Part shown: positions 1 through 6,182 of the stretch, in pieces
Position numbering within the stretch: position 1 is the first letter of the stretch
How the letters are laid out: the number at the start of each line of letters is the position of its first letter
DNA from: Alistipes sp.
Lineage (GTDB): Bacteria > Bacteroidota > Bacteroidia > Bacteroidales > Rikenellaceae
DNA length: 6,491 nt
Assembly (NCBI GenBank): GCA_017646785.1
Contig: JAGCLX010000026.1
Span: 1-6,491 of the forward strand
Direction: 5' to 3'
Program-made: the position numbers and the translations under genes
The notes under the pieces: generated by a model
Database searches by the model: none
Seen by the model: the letters and a program-made list of their open reading frames with translations, nothing else
What the model was told of the DNA's origin: nothing

Positions 1-2179
1 GACCAGATGCTGCAGCCTGCTCCTCAGTAGCGAGGAATGGACGGATAGCAGCGTGAGGACATACGTATGCACACTGGTTACACTGGATACAGTTCTCAAT
101 CTTCCACTCGGGAACGCTTGTAGCAATACCACGCTTCTCATATGCAGCGGTGCCATTATCCCAAGTACCATCCTCACGGCCGTTGAATGCCGATACGGGG
201 AGCATATCACCCTTGAGGGCGTCGATAGGCTTACATACATCGCGTACGAAAGCAGGGATAGCCTCATCAACTACAGCCTCAGCCTGCTTGCACTCAATGT
301 TTGCCCACTCTGCAGGAACCCCAACCTTAACTACAGCCTCGCAACCTGCGTCAACAGCAGCGTAATTCATGTTCACGATATCCTCGCCCTTCTTGCCGTA
401 AGACTTGTAGATAGCCTTCTTCATCTCCTCTACAGCCTTCTCGATAGGAATGATGTCGGCAATCTTGAAGAACGCAGCCTGCATGATGGTGTTGGTACGT
501 GAGCCAAGACCGAGCTCTGCAGCGATCTTTGTAGCGTTGATGATGTAGAAGTTGATACCGTTCTTAGCGAGGTATACCTTCATGTGGTCGGGCAATGTTG
601 CGCATGTAGTCTCTGCGTCGTTCACAGAGTTCAAGAGGAACGAACCACCGCGCTTCAAGCCCTTCAATACATCGTACTTCTCGACATAAGATGGAACGTG
701 GCATGCCACAAAGTCGGGAGTAGTAACGAGGTAGGGTGAAGTGATGGGGTTATCACCAAAGCGCAAGTGTGATGATGTGTAACCACCCGACTTCTTTGAG
801 TCGTATGCGAAGTAAGCCTGACAGTACTTGTCTGTCGAGCCACCGATAATCTTGATAGAGTTCTTATTAGCACCTACAGTACCATCAGAACCAAGACCGA
901 AGAACAAAGCCTCGAAAGTACCCTCCTTAGCCATAGATACCTCCTCACCTACGGGGAGTGAGAGCATTGTAACGTCATCGTTGATACCTACAGTAAAGTG
1001 GTTCTTGGGCTGCTCCGCCTCGAGGTTAGCAAATACTGCCAACATCTGAGCAGGAGTAGTATCCTTTGATGAAAGACCGTAGCGGCCACCAATGATCATA
1101 GGACGATTCTCGCACTCGTAGAATGCATCGCGGATGTCGAGGAACAAAGGCTCACCATTTGAACCTGGCTCCTTAGTACGGTCGAGAACGCATACACGCT
1201 TAACAGTTGCAGGCAATACGTTGAAGAGGTACTTCGCTGAGAATGGACGGTAGAGGTGTACGGTGATAACACCCACCTTCTTGCCCTGAGTGCGGAGGTA
1301 GTCAACACACTCCTTGATAGTCTCGGTGATAGAACCCATCGCAATGATGATGTTCTCAGCCTCAGCGTCACCATAATATGTGAATGGCTTGTACTCGCGA
1401 CCCGTAATAGTCGAAATCTTCTCCATCGCCTCAGCCACCATGTCGGGCACTGCGTTGTAGAACTTGTTTGAAGCCTCACGTGTCTGGAAGTAGATATCGG
1501 GGTTCTGCGCAGTACCGCGTGTTACAGGACGCTCAGGGTTGAGTGAACGCATGCGGAACTCCTTAAGAGCCTCACGGTCGAACATTGCTGAGAGCGACGC
1601 CTCGTCGATAAGCTCGATCTTCTGAATCTCGTGTGATGTACGGAAGCCATCGAAGAAGTGTACGAAGGGAATACGAGACTTGAGTGACACGATGTGTGCA
1701 ATACCTGCGAGGTCCATCACCTCCTGTACAGATGATGTAGCGAGCATTGCGAAACCAGTCTGGCGCACTGCCATTACATCCTGGTGGTCACCAAAGATTG
1801 AGAGTGACTGCGCAGCGAGAGCACGCGCTGAAACATGGAATACACCGGGGAGCAACTCACCAGCGATCTTGTACATATTGGGCACCATAAGGAGCAAGCC
1901 CTGTGATGCTGTGAATGTTGAAGTGAGCGCACCACTCTGCAATGAGCCGTGTACAGCACCTGCAGCACCAGCCTCTGACTGCATCTCAACCACCTTCACC
2001 GTATCACCAAAGATGTTCTTCTTACCCTGTGCAGACCACTCGTCTACGAGCTCTGCCATGGTTGATGATGGTGTGATGGGATAGATGGCTGCTACCTCCG
2101 AGAACATATACGCGATATGCGCTGCGGCGTAGTTACCATCACATGTAATAAATCTCTTCTCTGCCATATTTTTCATCAT
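1..2179 (-). CDS. nifJ: Pyruvate:ferredoxin (flavodoxin) oxidoreductase, N-terminal 726 residues (3' end beyond left edge)
   Basis: Single-chain PFOR, a cytoplasmic enzyme that converts pyruvate and CoA to acetyl-CoA and CO2 while reducing ferredoxin or flavodoxin. Seen, numbering from the ATG at 2179: the pyruvate-domain motif YPITPSS with Thr36, the cofactor-contacting Glu69 in EMQSE, and Arg119 in SARALA, equivalent to Thr31, Glu64 and Arg114 of the Desulfovibrio africanus enzyme. A transketolase-C-like domain follows (about 265-415), then the gamma domain with GLGSDGTVGANKNS (near 455), then a ferredoxin domain with Cys697, Cys700, Cys703 and Cys707 in CxxCxxCxxxC spacing. The window ends just after this first 4Fe-4S motif. 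The second cluster and the thiamine-diphosphate domain, about 450 residues in this roughly 1180-residue family, lie to the left. The in-frame ATG at 2167 (MAEKRFITCDGN) is an equally plausible start and matches relatives better. No Shine-Dalgarno is visible. Codon use suggests high expression. Identity is very secure. Confidence 0.97.
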   Translation of the reverse strand, partial: MMKNMAEKRFITCDGNYAAAHIAYMFSEVAAIYPITPSSTMAELVDEWSAQGKKNIFGDTVKVVEMQSEAGAAGAVHGSLQSGALTSTFTASQGLLLMVPNMYKIAGELLPGVFHVSARALAAQSLSIFGDHQDVMAVRQTGFAMLATSSVQEVMDLAGIAHIVSLKSRIPFVHFFDGFRTSHEIQKIELIDEASLSAMFDREALKEFRMRSLNPERPVTRGTAQNPDIYFQTREASNKFYNAVPDMVAEAMEKISTITGREYKPFTYYGDAEAENIIIAMGSITETIKECVDYLRTQGKKVGVITVHLYRPFSAKYLFNVLPATVKRVCVLDRTKEPGSNGEPLFLDIRDAFYECENRPMIIGGRYGLSSKDTTPAQMLAVFANLEAEQPKNHFTVGINDDVTMLSLPVGEEVSMAKEGTFEALFFGLGSDGTVGANKNSIKIIGGSTDKYCQAYFAYDSKKSGGYTSSHLRFGDNPITSPYLVTTPDFVACHVPSYVEKYDVLKGLKRGGSFLLNSVNDAETTCATLPDHMKVYLAKNGINFYIINATKIAAELGLGSRTNTIMQAAFFKIADIIPIEKAVEEMKKAIYKSYGKKGEDIVNMNYAAVDAGCEAVVKVGVPAEWANIECKQAEAVVDEAIPAFVRDVCKPIDALKGDMLPVSAFNGREDGTWDNGTAAYEKRGIATSVPEWKIENCIQCNQCAYVCPHAAIRPFLATEEQAAASG

Positions 2180-2340
2180 TTGATATTTGTTATTCGCTCT
2201 AAAATTTGTCGCCCGATGGCTATTTTTCAGACGACTGCCGTAACCCCACTTATTACCCCTTTGGGGTAGTCCTCAAGACATCTGGCGTCACGCCTATCCT
2301 TGCCTAACACTCTTTGGCACAAATGCGATTCGGCAAAAAT
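2180..2340 (-). promoter_or_regulatory. Hairpin-containing 5' leader of the PFOR gene
   Basis: If transcription starts just downstream of the -7 element at 2346-2353, the PFOR mRNA has an untranslated leader of about 160 nt. Seen in it: a GGCG/CGCC stem with a 3-nt loop (2284-2294) and a perfect TACCCC-TTT-GGGGTA hairpin (2254-2268). A further ACCCCA at 2243-2248 could pair instead with TGGGGT at 2262-2267, so two mutually exclusive folds are possible. No known riboswitch consensus (including TPP) and no convincing leader peptide were recognised. That the leader is regulatory is inference; it could be an ordinary AT-poor leader with chance pairing. Confidence 0.4.
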
Positions 2341-2345
2341 CGGGG

Positions 2346-2376
2346 CAAAGGTACTAATTTTATGACAAACTTCATA
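2346..2376 (-). promoter_or_regulatory. Bacteroidetes-type promoter for PFOR
   Basis: On the minus strand TACCTTTG (2346-2353) matches the Bacteroidetes -7 consensus TAnnTTTG exactly. Nineteen bases upstream, TATG (2373-2376) matches the -33 TTTG at three of four positions. Transcription would start near 2340. The neighbouring sequence is AT-rich, as is usual for these promoters. It lies back to back with the plus-strand promoter at 2502-2532. Confidence 0.6.
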
Positions 2377-2501
2377 GAAAATTCGTTGTTAACTTTTTAA
2401 CACTACACAATATAGCACAAATTGCAGAGTACAAAGCAGATAAATAGATAGCCCAATTAGCCAATATGAGAGATATAGAACACTAAAAAAATATACATAT
2501 C

Positions 2502-2532
2502 TTCGCTTTTCTCGTTTTATTTTGTATATTTG
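2502..2532 (+). promoter_or_regulatory. Promoter for the hydrolase/dehydrogenase operon, almost touching the start codon
   Basis: TATATTTG (2525-2532) fits TAnnTTTG, with TTCG (2502-2505) exactly 19 bp upstream as a weak -33 element. Only five bases separate the -7 element from the ATG at 2538, so the predicted transcription start falls at or within a few bases of the start codon. The mRNA would then be leaderless or nearly so. Confidence 0.6.
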
Positions 2533-2537
2533 TCGCT

Positions 2538-3314
2538 ATGAAGCTAACATTTTTAGGCACAGGAACATCGCAGGGCGTACCCGTAATAGGCTGCAAATGT
2601 GCAGTATGTCGCTCCACAGATAGGCGCGACAGGCGTCTGCGCACCTCTGCAATGATTGAGATCGAGGGCAAGCGTTTCATCATAGACGCAGGCCCCGACT
2701 TCCGATATCAGATGTTGCGCGAGAATGTAACACACATAGACGCCATCCTGCTCACACACATGCACAAGGACCACACCGCAGGCATTGACGATGTGCGCGC
2801 CTTCAACTTTGTGGACTACCCCACCATCCACTCTACGCATATCTACGGCAATGAGTCAACCATCAAGCGTGTAATGATGGAGTACGACTACGCCTTTGCC
2901 GAGAACAAGTATCGCGGTGTGCCCGTCATTGAACTACACACCATAGACACCCATAAACCATTTGTGGCGGCAGGCATAGAGATAGTGCCAATCGTGGGTC
3001 ACCACTCCGACCGCTTTCGCTCTGTTGGTTACCGCTTTGGCAAGGTGGCATACATCACCGACTTCAGCCATATAGACCCCGAAGAGGAGGCGAAGCTGAA
3101 TGGCGTAAAGGTGTTAGTAATAAATGCCTTACGCTGGGAGAATCACGACTCACACTTCTCCGTAGGCGAGGCTGTGGAGATTATCAACCGCATAGGTCCC
3201 GAGCGCGCCTACCTCACCCACATGTCACACGGCATAGGTCTATACAAGGAGGCGCAAGCAAAGCTACCCAAGGGCATAGCACTCGCCTATGACGGGCTAA
3301 CAGTAGAATTATAG
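2538..3314 (+). CDS. PhnP-like metallo-beta-lactamase-fold hydrolase
   Basis: A 258-residue cytoplasmic metallohydrolase with no signal peptide. The N-terminal strand MKLTFLGTGTSQGVP is the classic start of this family, so the ATG at 2538 is secure even though no ribosome binding site precedes it. The HxHxDH motif is His74, His76, Asp78, His79; further probable ligands are His155 or His156, Asp175 in YITDFS, and His228 in THMSH. Cys19, Cys21, Cys24 and His231 have the same spacing as the structural zinc site of PhnP (Cys21, Cys23, Cys26, His225 in E. coli). The fold is therefore the PhnP/COG1235 type, whose characterised member is a cyclic phosphodiesterase. The natural substrate is not readable here, and no phosphonate genes are nearby. 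It is the first gene of a probable operon, with 23 bp to the next gene. ATA codons are frequent, unlike in PFOR and nqrF, suggesting modest expression. Confidence 0.92.
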   Translation: MKLTFLGTGTSQGVPVIGCKCAVCRSTDRRDRRLRTSAMIEIEGKRFIIDAGPDFRYQMLRENVTHIDAILLTHMHKDHTAGIDDVRAFNFVDYPTIHSTHIYGNESTIKRVMMEYDYAFAENKYRGVPVIELHTIDTHKPFVAAGIEIVPIVGHHSDRFRSVGYRFGKVAYITDFSHIDPEEEAKLNGVKVLVINALRWENHDSHFSVGEAVEIINRIGPERAYLTHMSHGIGLYKEAQAKLPKGIALAYDGLTVEL

Positions 3315-3337
3315 CATAACATAAATTTGGTATAGGC

Positions 3338-4159
3338 ATGAGAAAAATATTAGATAATAGGGTTGTAGTAATAACTGGAGCATCATCGGGTATCGGCGAG
3401 GCGATGGCACGCGAGTATGCCAAGATGGGAGCTAAGGTCGTAATGGGCGCACGCCGTGAGGAGGAGCTACAACGAATTGCCACTGAGATTAAAGAGGCAG
3501 GAGGCAGTGTAGCATATGCTGCGTGCGATGTGGTAAAGGAGGAGGATTGCAAACAGCTAATCCAAACAGCCATAGACACATTCGGTGGCATAGATGTTAT
3601 GATATGTAACGCTGGTCTATCCATGCGCGCGCTGTTTGACGACTGCGACCTCAAGGTGCTACACCGCCTTATGGATGTCAACTTCTGGGGTACGGTGAAC
3701 TGCACGAAGTATGCACTGCCATGGTTGCAGAGGTCGCACGGCTCGTTGGTAGGCATATCATCAGTAGCGGGCATACACGGCCTGCCTGGTCGCACGGGAT
3801 ATTCAGCATCGAAATATGCCATGACGGGCTTCCTCGATACCATACGCATCGAGAACCTCAAGAAGGGTGTACATGTAATGACCGCATGCCCAGGGTTTAC
3901 AGCCTCAAATGTTCGCTTCTCGGCACTCACAGCCGACGGCACACAGCAGGGCGAGACACCCCGCAACGAGGCTAAGATGATGACACCCGAGCAGGTGGCA
4001 CACATCGTGGCCAAGGGCATACACAGACGTAAGCGACTATGCTTGATGGAGTGGGAGGGCCGCGGCACACACCTTCTTAAAAAGTTCTTTCCAGGTCTAG
4101 TGGACAAGCTCTTCTATGCTGTCATGGCCAGAGAGCCAGACTCACCACTAAAACAGTAA
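3338..4159 (+). CDS. SDR-family NAD(P)-dependent oxidoreductase
   Basis: A 273-residue classical short-chain dehydrogenase/reductase with a Rossmann fold, cytoplasmic. Seen: the nucleotide-binding TGASSGIG at 13-20, an Ala-Arg-Arg stretch at 38-40 at the end of the second strand (suggesting NADP(H) preference), CDV at 63-65, NAG at 91-93, Asn115, catalytic Ser142, Tyr155 and Lys159 (YSASK), and PG at 185-186. The full Asn-Ser-Tyr-Lys tetrad is present, so the enzyme should be active. The C-terminal tail, from about residue 230, is basic and hydrophobic (HLLKKFFPGLVDKLFYAVMA) and could touch the membrane; this is inference. The overall layout resembles the DHRS7-like/YqjQ group, but the substrate (a carbonyl or hydroxyl compound) cannot be named. 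It follows the hydrolase by 23 bp with no promoter seen between, so cotranscription is likely, and it ends at a strong hairpin. Confidence 0.93.
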   Translation: MRKILDNRVVVITGASSGIGEAMAREYAKMGAKVVMGARREEELQRIATEIKEAGGSVAYAACDVVKEEDCKQLIQTAIDTFGGIDVMICNAGLSMRALFDDCDLKVLHRLMDVNFWGTVNCTKYALPWLQRSHGSLVGISSVAGIHGLPGRTGYSASKYAMTGFLDTIRIENLKKGVHVMTACPGFTASNVRFSALTADGTQQGETPRNEAKMMTPEQVAHIVAKGIHRRKRLCLMEWEGRGTHLLKKFFPGLVDKLFYAVMAREPDSPLKQ

Positions 4160-4162
4160 TAT

Positions 4163-4202
4163 ACAACAAAGGGACCCTCCATACAGAGAGTCCCTTTGTT
4201 GT
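4163..4202. terminator. Strong hairpin between convergent genes, probable bidirectional terminator
   Basis: ACAACAAAGGGAC (4163-4175) and GTCCCTTTGTTGT (4190-4202) form a perfect 13-bp stem. CTC/GAG pairs extend it inward after one mismatch, leaving a 6-nt loop. It begins 3 bases after the dehydrogenase stop codon and ends 15 bases from the stop of the convergent lipoprotein gene. Neither side has a clean T-run, but the stem's own outer A/T pairs could serve in both directions. Confidence 0.75.
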
Positions 4203-4217
4203 AGTTGTATAAGAGTT

Positions 4218-5561
4218 CTATTTCATATCATGATCAAACCTCGCACTGTTCATCTTGAGTAAGTTACTCCAGTTTGTAGCCTGATCGAACGCCAAGTCGC
4301 TATAGTTTGCGCCCTCGAAGTTTAGGTCTATCCACTCATACTTATTCACAAGCGTAACAGCGTGGTAGACAGCTCTATCGAGCTTGTGTTTATACTGATA
4401 GACAATAGCATCCAACGCCGTCTTCTCGACCTCCCTTGCATAGAGCGAGAGGGCATCATCGTTAGCCACCGCAGCGACACGAGTTACTATGTCCACGATA
4501 TCATAGTTGCACGAGGTCTGATACCACGAAGAGACGCTACCGCTTGCATCGAGGAAGGGTTGAAGATAGTAGTACGAACTAGCCAAGGCCTCATCTATAT
4601 CCTTTGTCGAGAAGCCATACTTCTCCTTCATGCCACTCTCACCCATCACCGACTCCTCGTCGTACAACGCGCATAGTCTGTTTACGAAGCTCTTAATCTT
4701 CTCGTTGAGTTTCTTTATGCGCAAGCTGTGAACCAGCGTAGTATCCTGCACGTTAGACGAACCCAAGCCCTCATAATCTGCATCTACGGCATACTGAACA
4801 GCGTTAACGACAGCCTCCTCACCATCATTACCATGCTTAATAAGGCCGTCTATAAGATAGAACAACTCCTTGGATGTAGCCACGGTGACGTGTCCCGATG
4901 CGAGATAGTAGTCAGTGTAGGGAATAAGCTCGGTGGAGTACTCAAGGGTATTCATCACACAGCAGATCATCATCGTGAGGGCGAACTTGTTGTCCGCAAC
5001 ACCCGCTATCTCAAAGGCCTCGCGTATATCACCAATGCCGAGATATGAGGTGAAATGGTCATCGCGAAGGATGCCTCGTGTCACATCATCAAACGCTGGG
5101 TGGTAGGCATTGCCATGACCACAGAAGACCATGATATACTCATCCGCAGGTGCTGCCTTACGCGCCCAAGTGATGAAGTCGGCGAGGTTCTGTGGATCAT
5201 CCACCCTGTATTCAACGTCATCAAAGTCGGCAATATCCACCTTATTCTTGTCGTGGTTGAATACAAAACGCTGCACGCCACCGCTACCATCCGACAGCTC
5301 TGCGGAGTTAGACCTATAGCCAGGTGTCCACTTTATCTGTCCCACAACGTTTATGCGCTTGGGGATGTTGAGCTGACCAACGCAGAAGAAGAATGGCTCA
5401 ATGGCCTTATCAAGGCCACTACAACAGTTATAATATATTATTGTATAGCTCTTCTCCGGGATGTCGTTAGCAGTTGTATTTGATACATCTGTCTCGATCG
5501 AACAGGCCGAAAAGGCAGATAGCAGCGCCACGAGGGCGAAAAATTTTATAAGTCGTTTCAT
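4218..5561 (-). CDS. Clostripain-like (peptidase family C11) lipoprotein
   Basis: A 447-residue exported lipoprotein. The signal peptide is MKRLIK plus a hydrophobic stretch (7-18), ending in the lipobox FSAC with Cys20 as the lipidated residue. Acidic residues after the Cys (SIETD) are compatible with surface display, which is weak inference. The mature part resembles the clostripain C11 fold: a strand near 40-44 followed by SGLDKAIEPF, INVVGQ near 70-75, catalytic His149 in CGHGNAYHP, GILRDD near 163-168 before a region like the C11 LxxxEL helix, and Cys201 in ICCVMNTLE, aligned with the catalytic Cys of the DACLMxxxE motif. The Asp and Ala normally preceding that Cys are Ile and Cys here. 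C11 enzymes usually cut after Arg or Lys and may self-process; specificity here is unproven. Its own promoter lies upstream and it appears monocistronic. It could be a diverged or inactive member. Confidence 0.85.
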   Translation of the reverse strand: MKRLIKFFALVALLSAFSACSIETDVSNTTANDIPEKSYTIIYYNCCSGLDKAIEPFFFCVGQLNIPKRINVVGQIKWTPGYRSNSAELSDGSGGVQRFVFNHDKNKVDIADFDDVEYRVDDPQNLADFITWARKAAPADEYIMVFCGHGNAYHPAFDDVTRGILRDDHFTSYLGIGDIREAFEIAGVADNKFALTMMICCVMNTLEYSTELIPYTDYYLASGHVTVATSKELFYLIDGLIKHGNDGEEAVVNAVQYAVDADYEGLGSSNVQDTTLVHSLRIKKLNEKIKSFVNRLCALYDEESVMGESGMKEKYGFSTKDIDEALASSYYYLQPFLDASGSVSSWYQTSCNYDIVDIVTRVAAVANDDALSLYAREVEKTALDAIVYQYKHKLDRAVYHAVTLVNKYEWIDLNFEGANYSDLAFDQATNWSNLLKMNSARFDHDMK

Positions 5562-5580
5562 GATGTAAAAAATGGAGTTG

Positions 5581-5612
5581 CAAAGATAACGACTTTTTTC
5601 TCGTATAACAAG
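5581..5612 (-). promoter_or_regulatory. Bacteroidetes-type promoter for the clostripain-like lipoprotein
   Basis: On the minus strand TATCTTTG (5581-5588) is an exact TAnnTTTG -7 element. CTTG (5609-5612), 20 bp upstream, is a three-of-four match to the -33 TTTG. The -7 element ends 19 bases before the ATG at 5561, so the mRNA leader would be only about 12-15 nt, A/T-rich and without a Shine-Dalgarno sequence. Confidence 0.7.
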
Positions 5613-5763
5613 CAGCCGACTCTAATTATTACATTATCACTATAATATATATGGTATTACCACTTTGGACTCGCGGAATAAAACACAACGCCATTGCGAA
5701 GAGCTGCATTTGATTAGGGTGTTGACGCTTGATTGTATCAGTGAGGGTTGTTAACAGCGGTAG
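5613..5763. other. Intergenic stretch with no gene recognised
   Basis: This is the left part of the 620-bp gap between the lipoprotein gene and nqrF. It has an AT-rich part (about 5622-5660, with a run of alternating T and A near 5641-5652) and then mixed-composition sequence without open frames that resemble any family. No tRNA or other structured RNA was recognised. It may be non-repetitive flank of the repeats to its right. Confidence 0.5.
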
Positions 5764-5829
5764 ATCCTCACGTCGGTGCATGGCAGCTATGTGGGTATCA
5801 GCACACTCTCGGTTGCACCTCCTCAGGAT
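5764..5829. repeat. Imperfect inverted repeat (about 66 bp), possibly a dispersed intergenic element
   Basis: The two ends mirror each other: ATCCT (5764-5768) with AGGAT (5825-5829), and further in GGTGCA (5775-5780) with TGCACC (5814-5819), separated by 6 and 5 bases. The element would fold into a long interrupted hairpin. Its ends (AGATCCT on one side, AGGATGAC on the other) resemble an AGATCC...AGGATGAC intergenic repeat that I recall from many bacterial genomes. That resemblance is from memory and is not proven here. No transposase is present. Confidence 0.45.
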
Positions 5830-5849
5830 GACGGTTGTTTACACGACCA

Positions 5850-5912
5850 AAATTTGTTGTCAGAAGGGCGCCGAGTGCAACACTCGGCAAAAAAGGCGAC
5901 GATGGGTAGTAC
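5850..5912. repeat. 63-bp direct repeat, copy A
   Basis: Matches 6055-6117 at 56 of 63 positions without gaps (offset 205). The central GCCGAGTG-CAA-CACTCGGC (5870-5888) is a perfect 8-bp hairpin with a 3-nt loop and is identical in both copies. The seven differences all lie outside it. Confidence 0.85.
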
Positions 5913-6054
5913 CTCACCGTATGAAAATTTGAGGTCAGAAGTCGTGAGATGTGGCAACAAATGATAACTCCCCGGATGGGTAGTTTCATGCTTTGTTGTC
6001 AGAGTGGTGCAGTTGTGGTGCTGACATGAAAAAACCCTGGATGTATGCGATGCT

Positions 6055-6117
6055 AAATTTCGCGTCAGAAGGGAGCCGAGTGCAACACTCGGCAAAAATG
6101 CCGTCGATGGGTAGTAC
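6055..6117. repeat. 63-bp direct repeat, copy B
   Basis: Partner of 5850-5912. It contains the same perfect hairpin at 6075-6093. In its right part, TGCCGTC (6099-6105) replaces AGGCGAC of copy A, and these altered bases pair with GACGGCA downstream, making this copy the left arm of the nqrF terminator hairpin. Confidence 0.85.
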
Positions 6118-6146
6118 TTGACGTACGTCCCATTGACGGCATTTTT
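6094..6146 (-). terminator. Terminator-like hairpin downstream of nqrF
   Basis: Bases 6094-6111 pair with 6129-6146 over 18 bp, interrupted only by one G-T wobble (6106/6134), around a 17-nt loop. The loop holds the palindrome ACGTACGT (6121-6128). The stem is flanked by A5 on one side and T6 on the other, so read on the minus strand the GC-rich stem runs into five T's. It lies 36 bases past the nqrF stop codon, which is where the operon's transcript should end. It would also work in the plus direction. Confidence 0.75.
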
Positions 6147-6150
6147 TGTT

Positions 6151-6170
6151 AGGGGCCGCAATCGACCCCT
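6151..6170. other. Small hairpin between nqrF and its terminator
   Basis: AGGGG (6151-6155) can pair with CCCCT (6166-6170) around a 10-nt loop. It is 12 bases past the nqrF stop and could help protect the transcript end. The pairing is short, so chance is possible. Confidence 0.35.
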
Positions 6171-6182
6171 TATCACGCGAAA

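Larger units (their letters stand above)
5850..6117. repeat. Array of four degenerate 64-75-bp units
   Basis: TTT-N3-GTCAGA occurs four times, with GTCAGA starting at 5859, 5934, 5998 and 6064 (spacing 75, 64, 66). About 41-42 bases after each GTCAGA comes GATGGGTAGT (5901, 5975, 6106), or in the third unit the diverged GATGTATG (6040). Units 1 and 4 keep a perfect hairpin between these anchors; units 2 and 3 have different sequence there. Unit spacing is too short and the units are too unequal for a CRISPR array. The function is unknown. The array ends where the nqrF terminator begins. Confidence 0.65.

Noticed and set aside
53..502. Plus-strand open frames within the first 2.2 kb and opposite the lipoprotein gene.
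   Set aside because: They are shadows of PFOR and the C11 lipoprotein, whose minus-strand frames carry clear family motifs.
2180..2340. TPP riboswitch upstream of a thiamine-diphosphate enzyme.
   Set aside because: The conserved CUGAGA and ACCUGAUCUGG-type segments are not present in the leader.
2388..2401. GTTAA/TTAAC short inverted repeat in the divergent promoter region as an operator.
   Set aside because: It is only 5 bp of A/T-rich pairing in an AT-rich region, so chance is likely.
3214..4107. A 297-residue minus-strand open frame opposite the dehydrogenase.
   Set aside because: The plus strand carries a complete set of SDR motifs. The antisense translation is rich in Ser, Pro and Arg and matches nothing I recognise.
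5850..6117. CRISPR array.
   Set aside because: The repeated anchors are only 6-12 bp, the spacing is unequal, two units share their middle sequence, and no cas gene is present.
5823..6176. A 117-residue minus-strand open frame across the intergenic array (and a 63-residue one at 5798-5989).
   Set aside because: Both are translations of the repeats. The similar segments (YYPS...FLPSVALG) come from the two 63-bp copies read in different frames, the frames cross the terminator hairpin, and no promoter or domain supports them.
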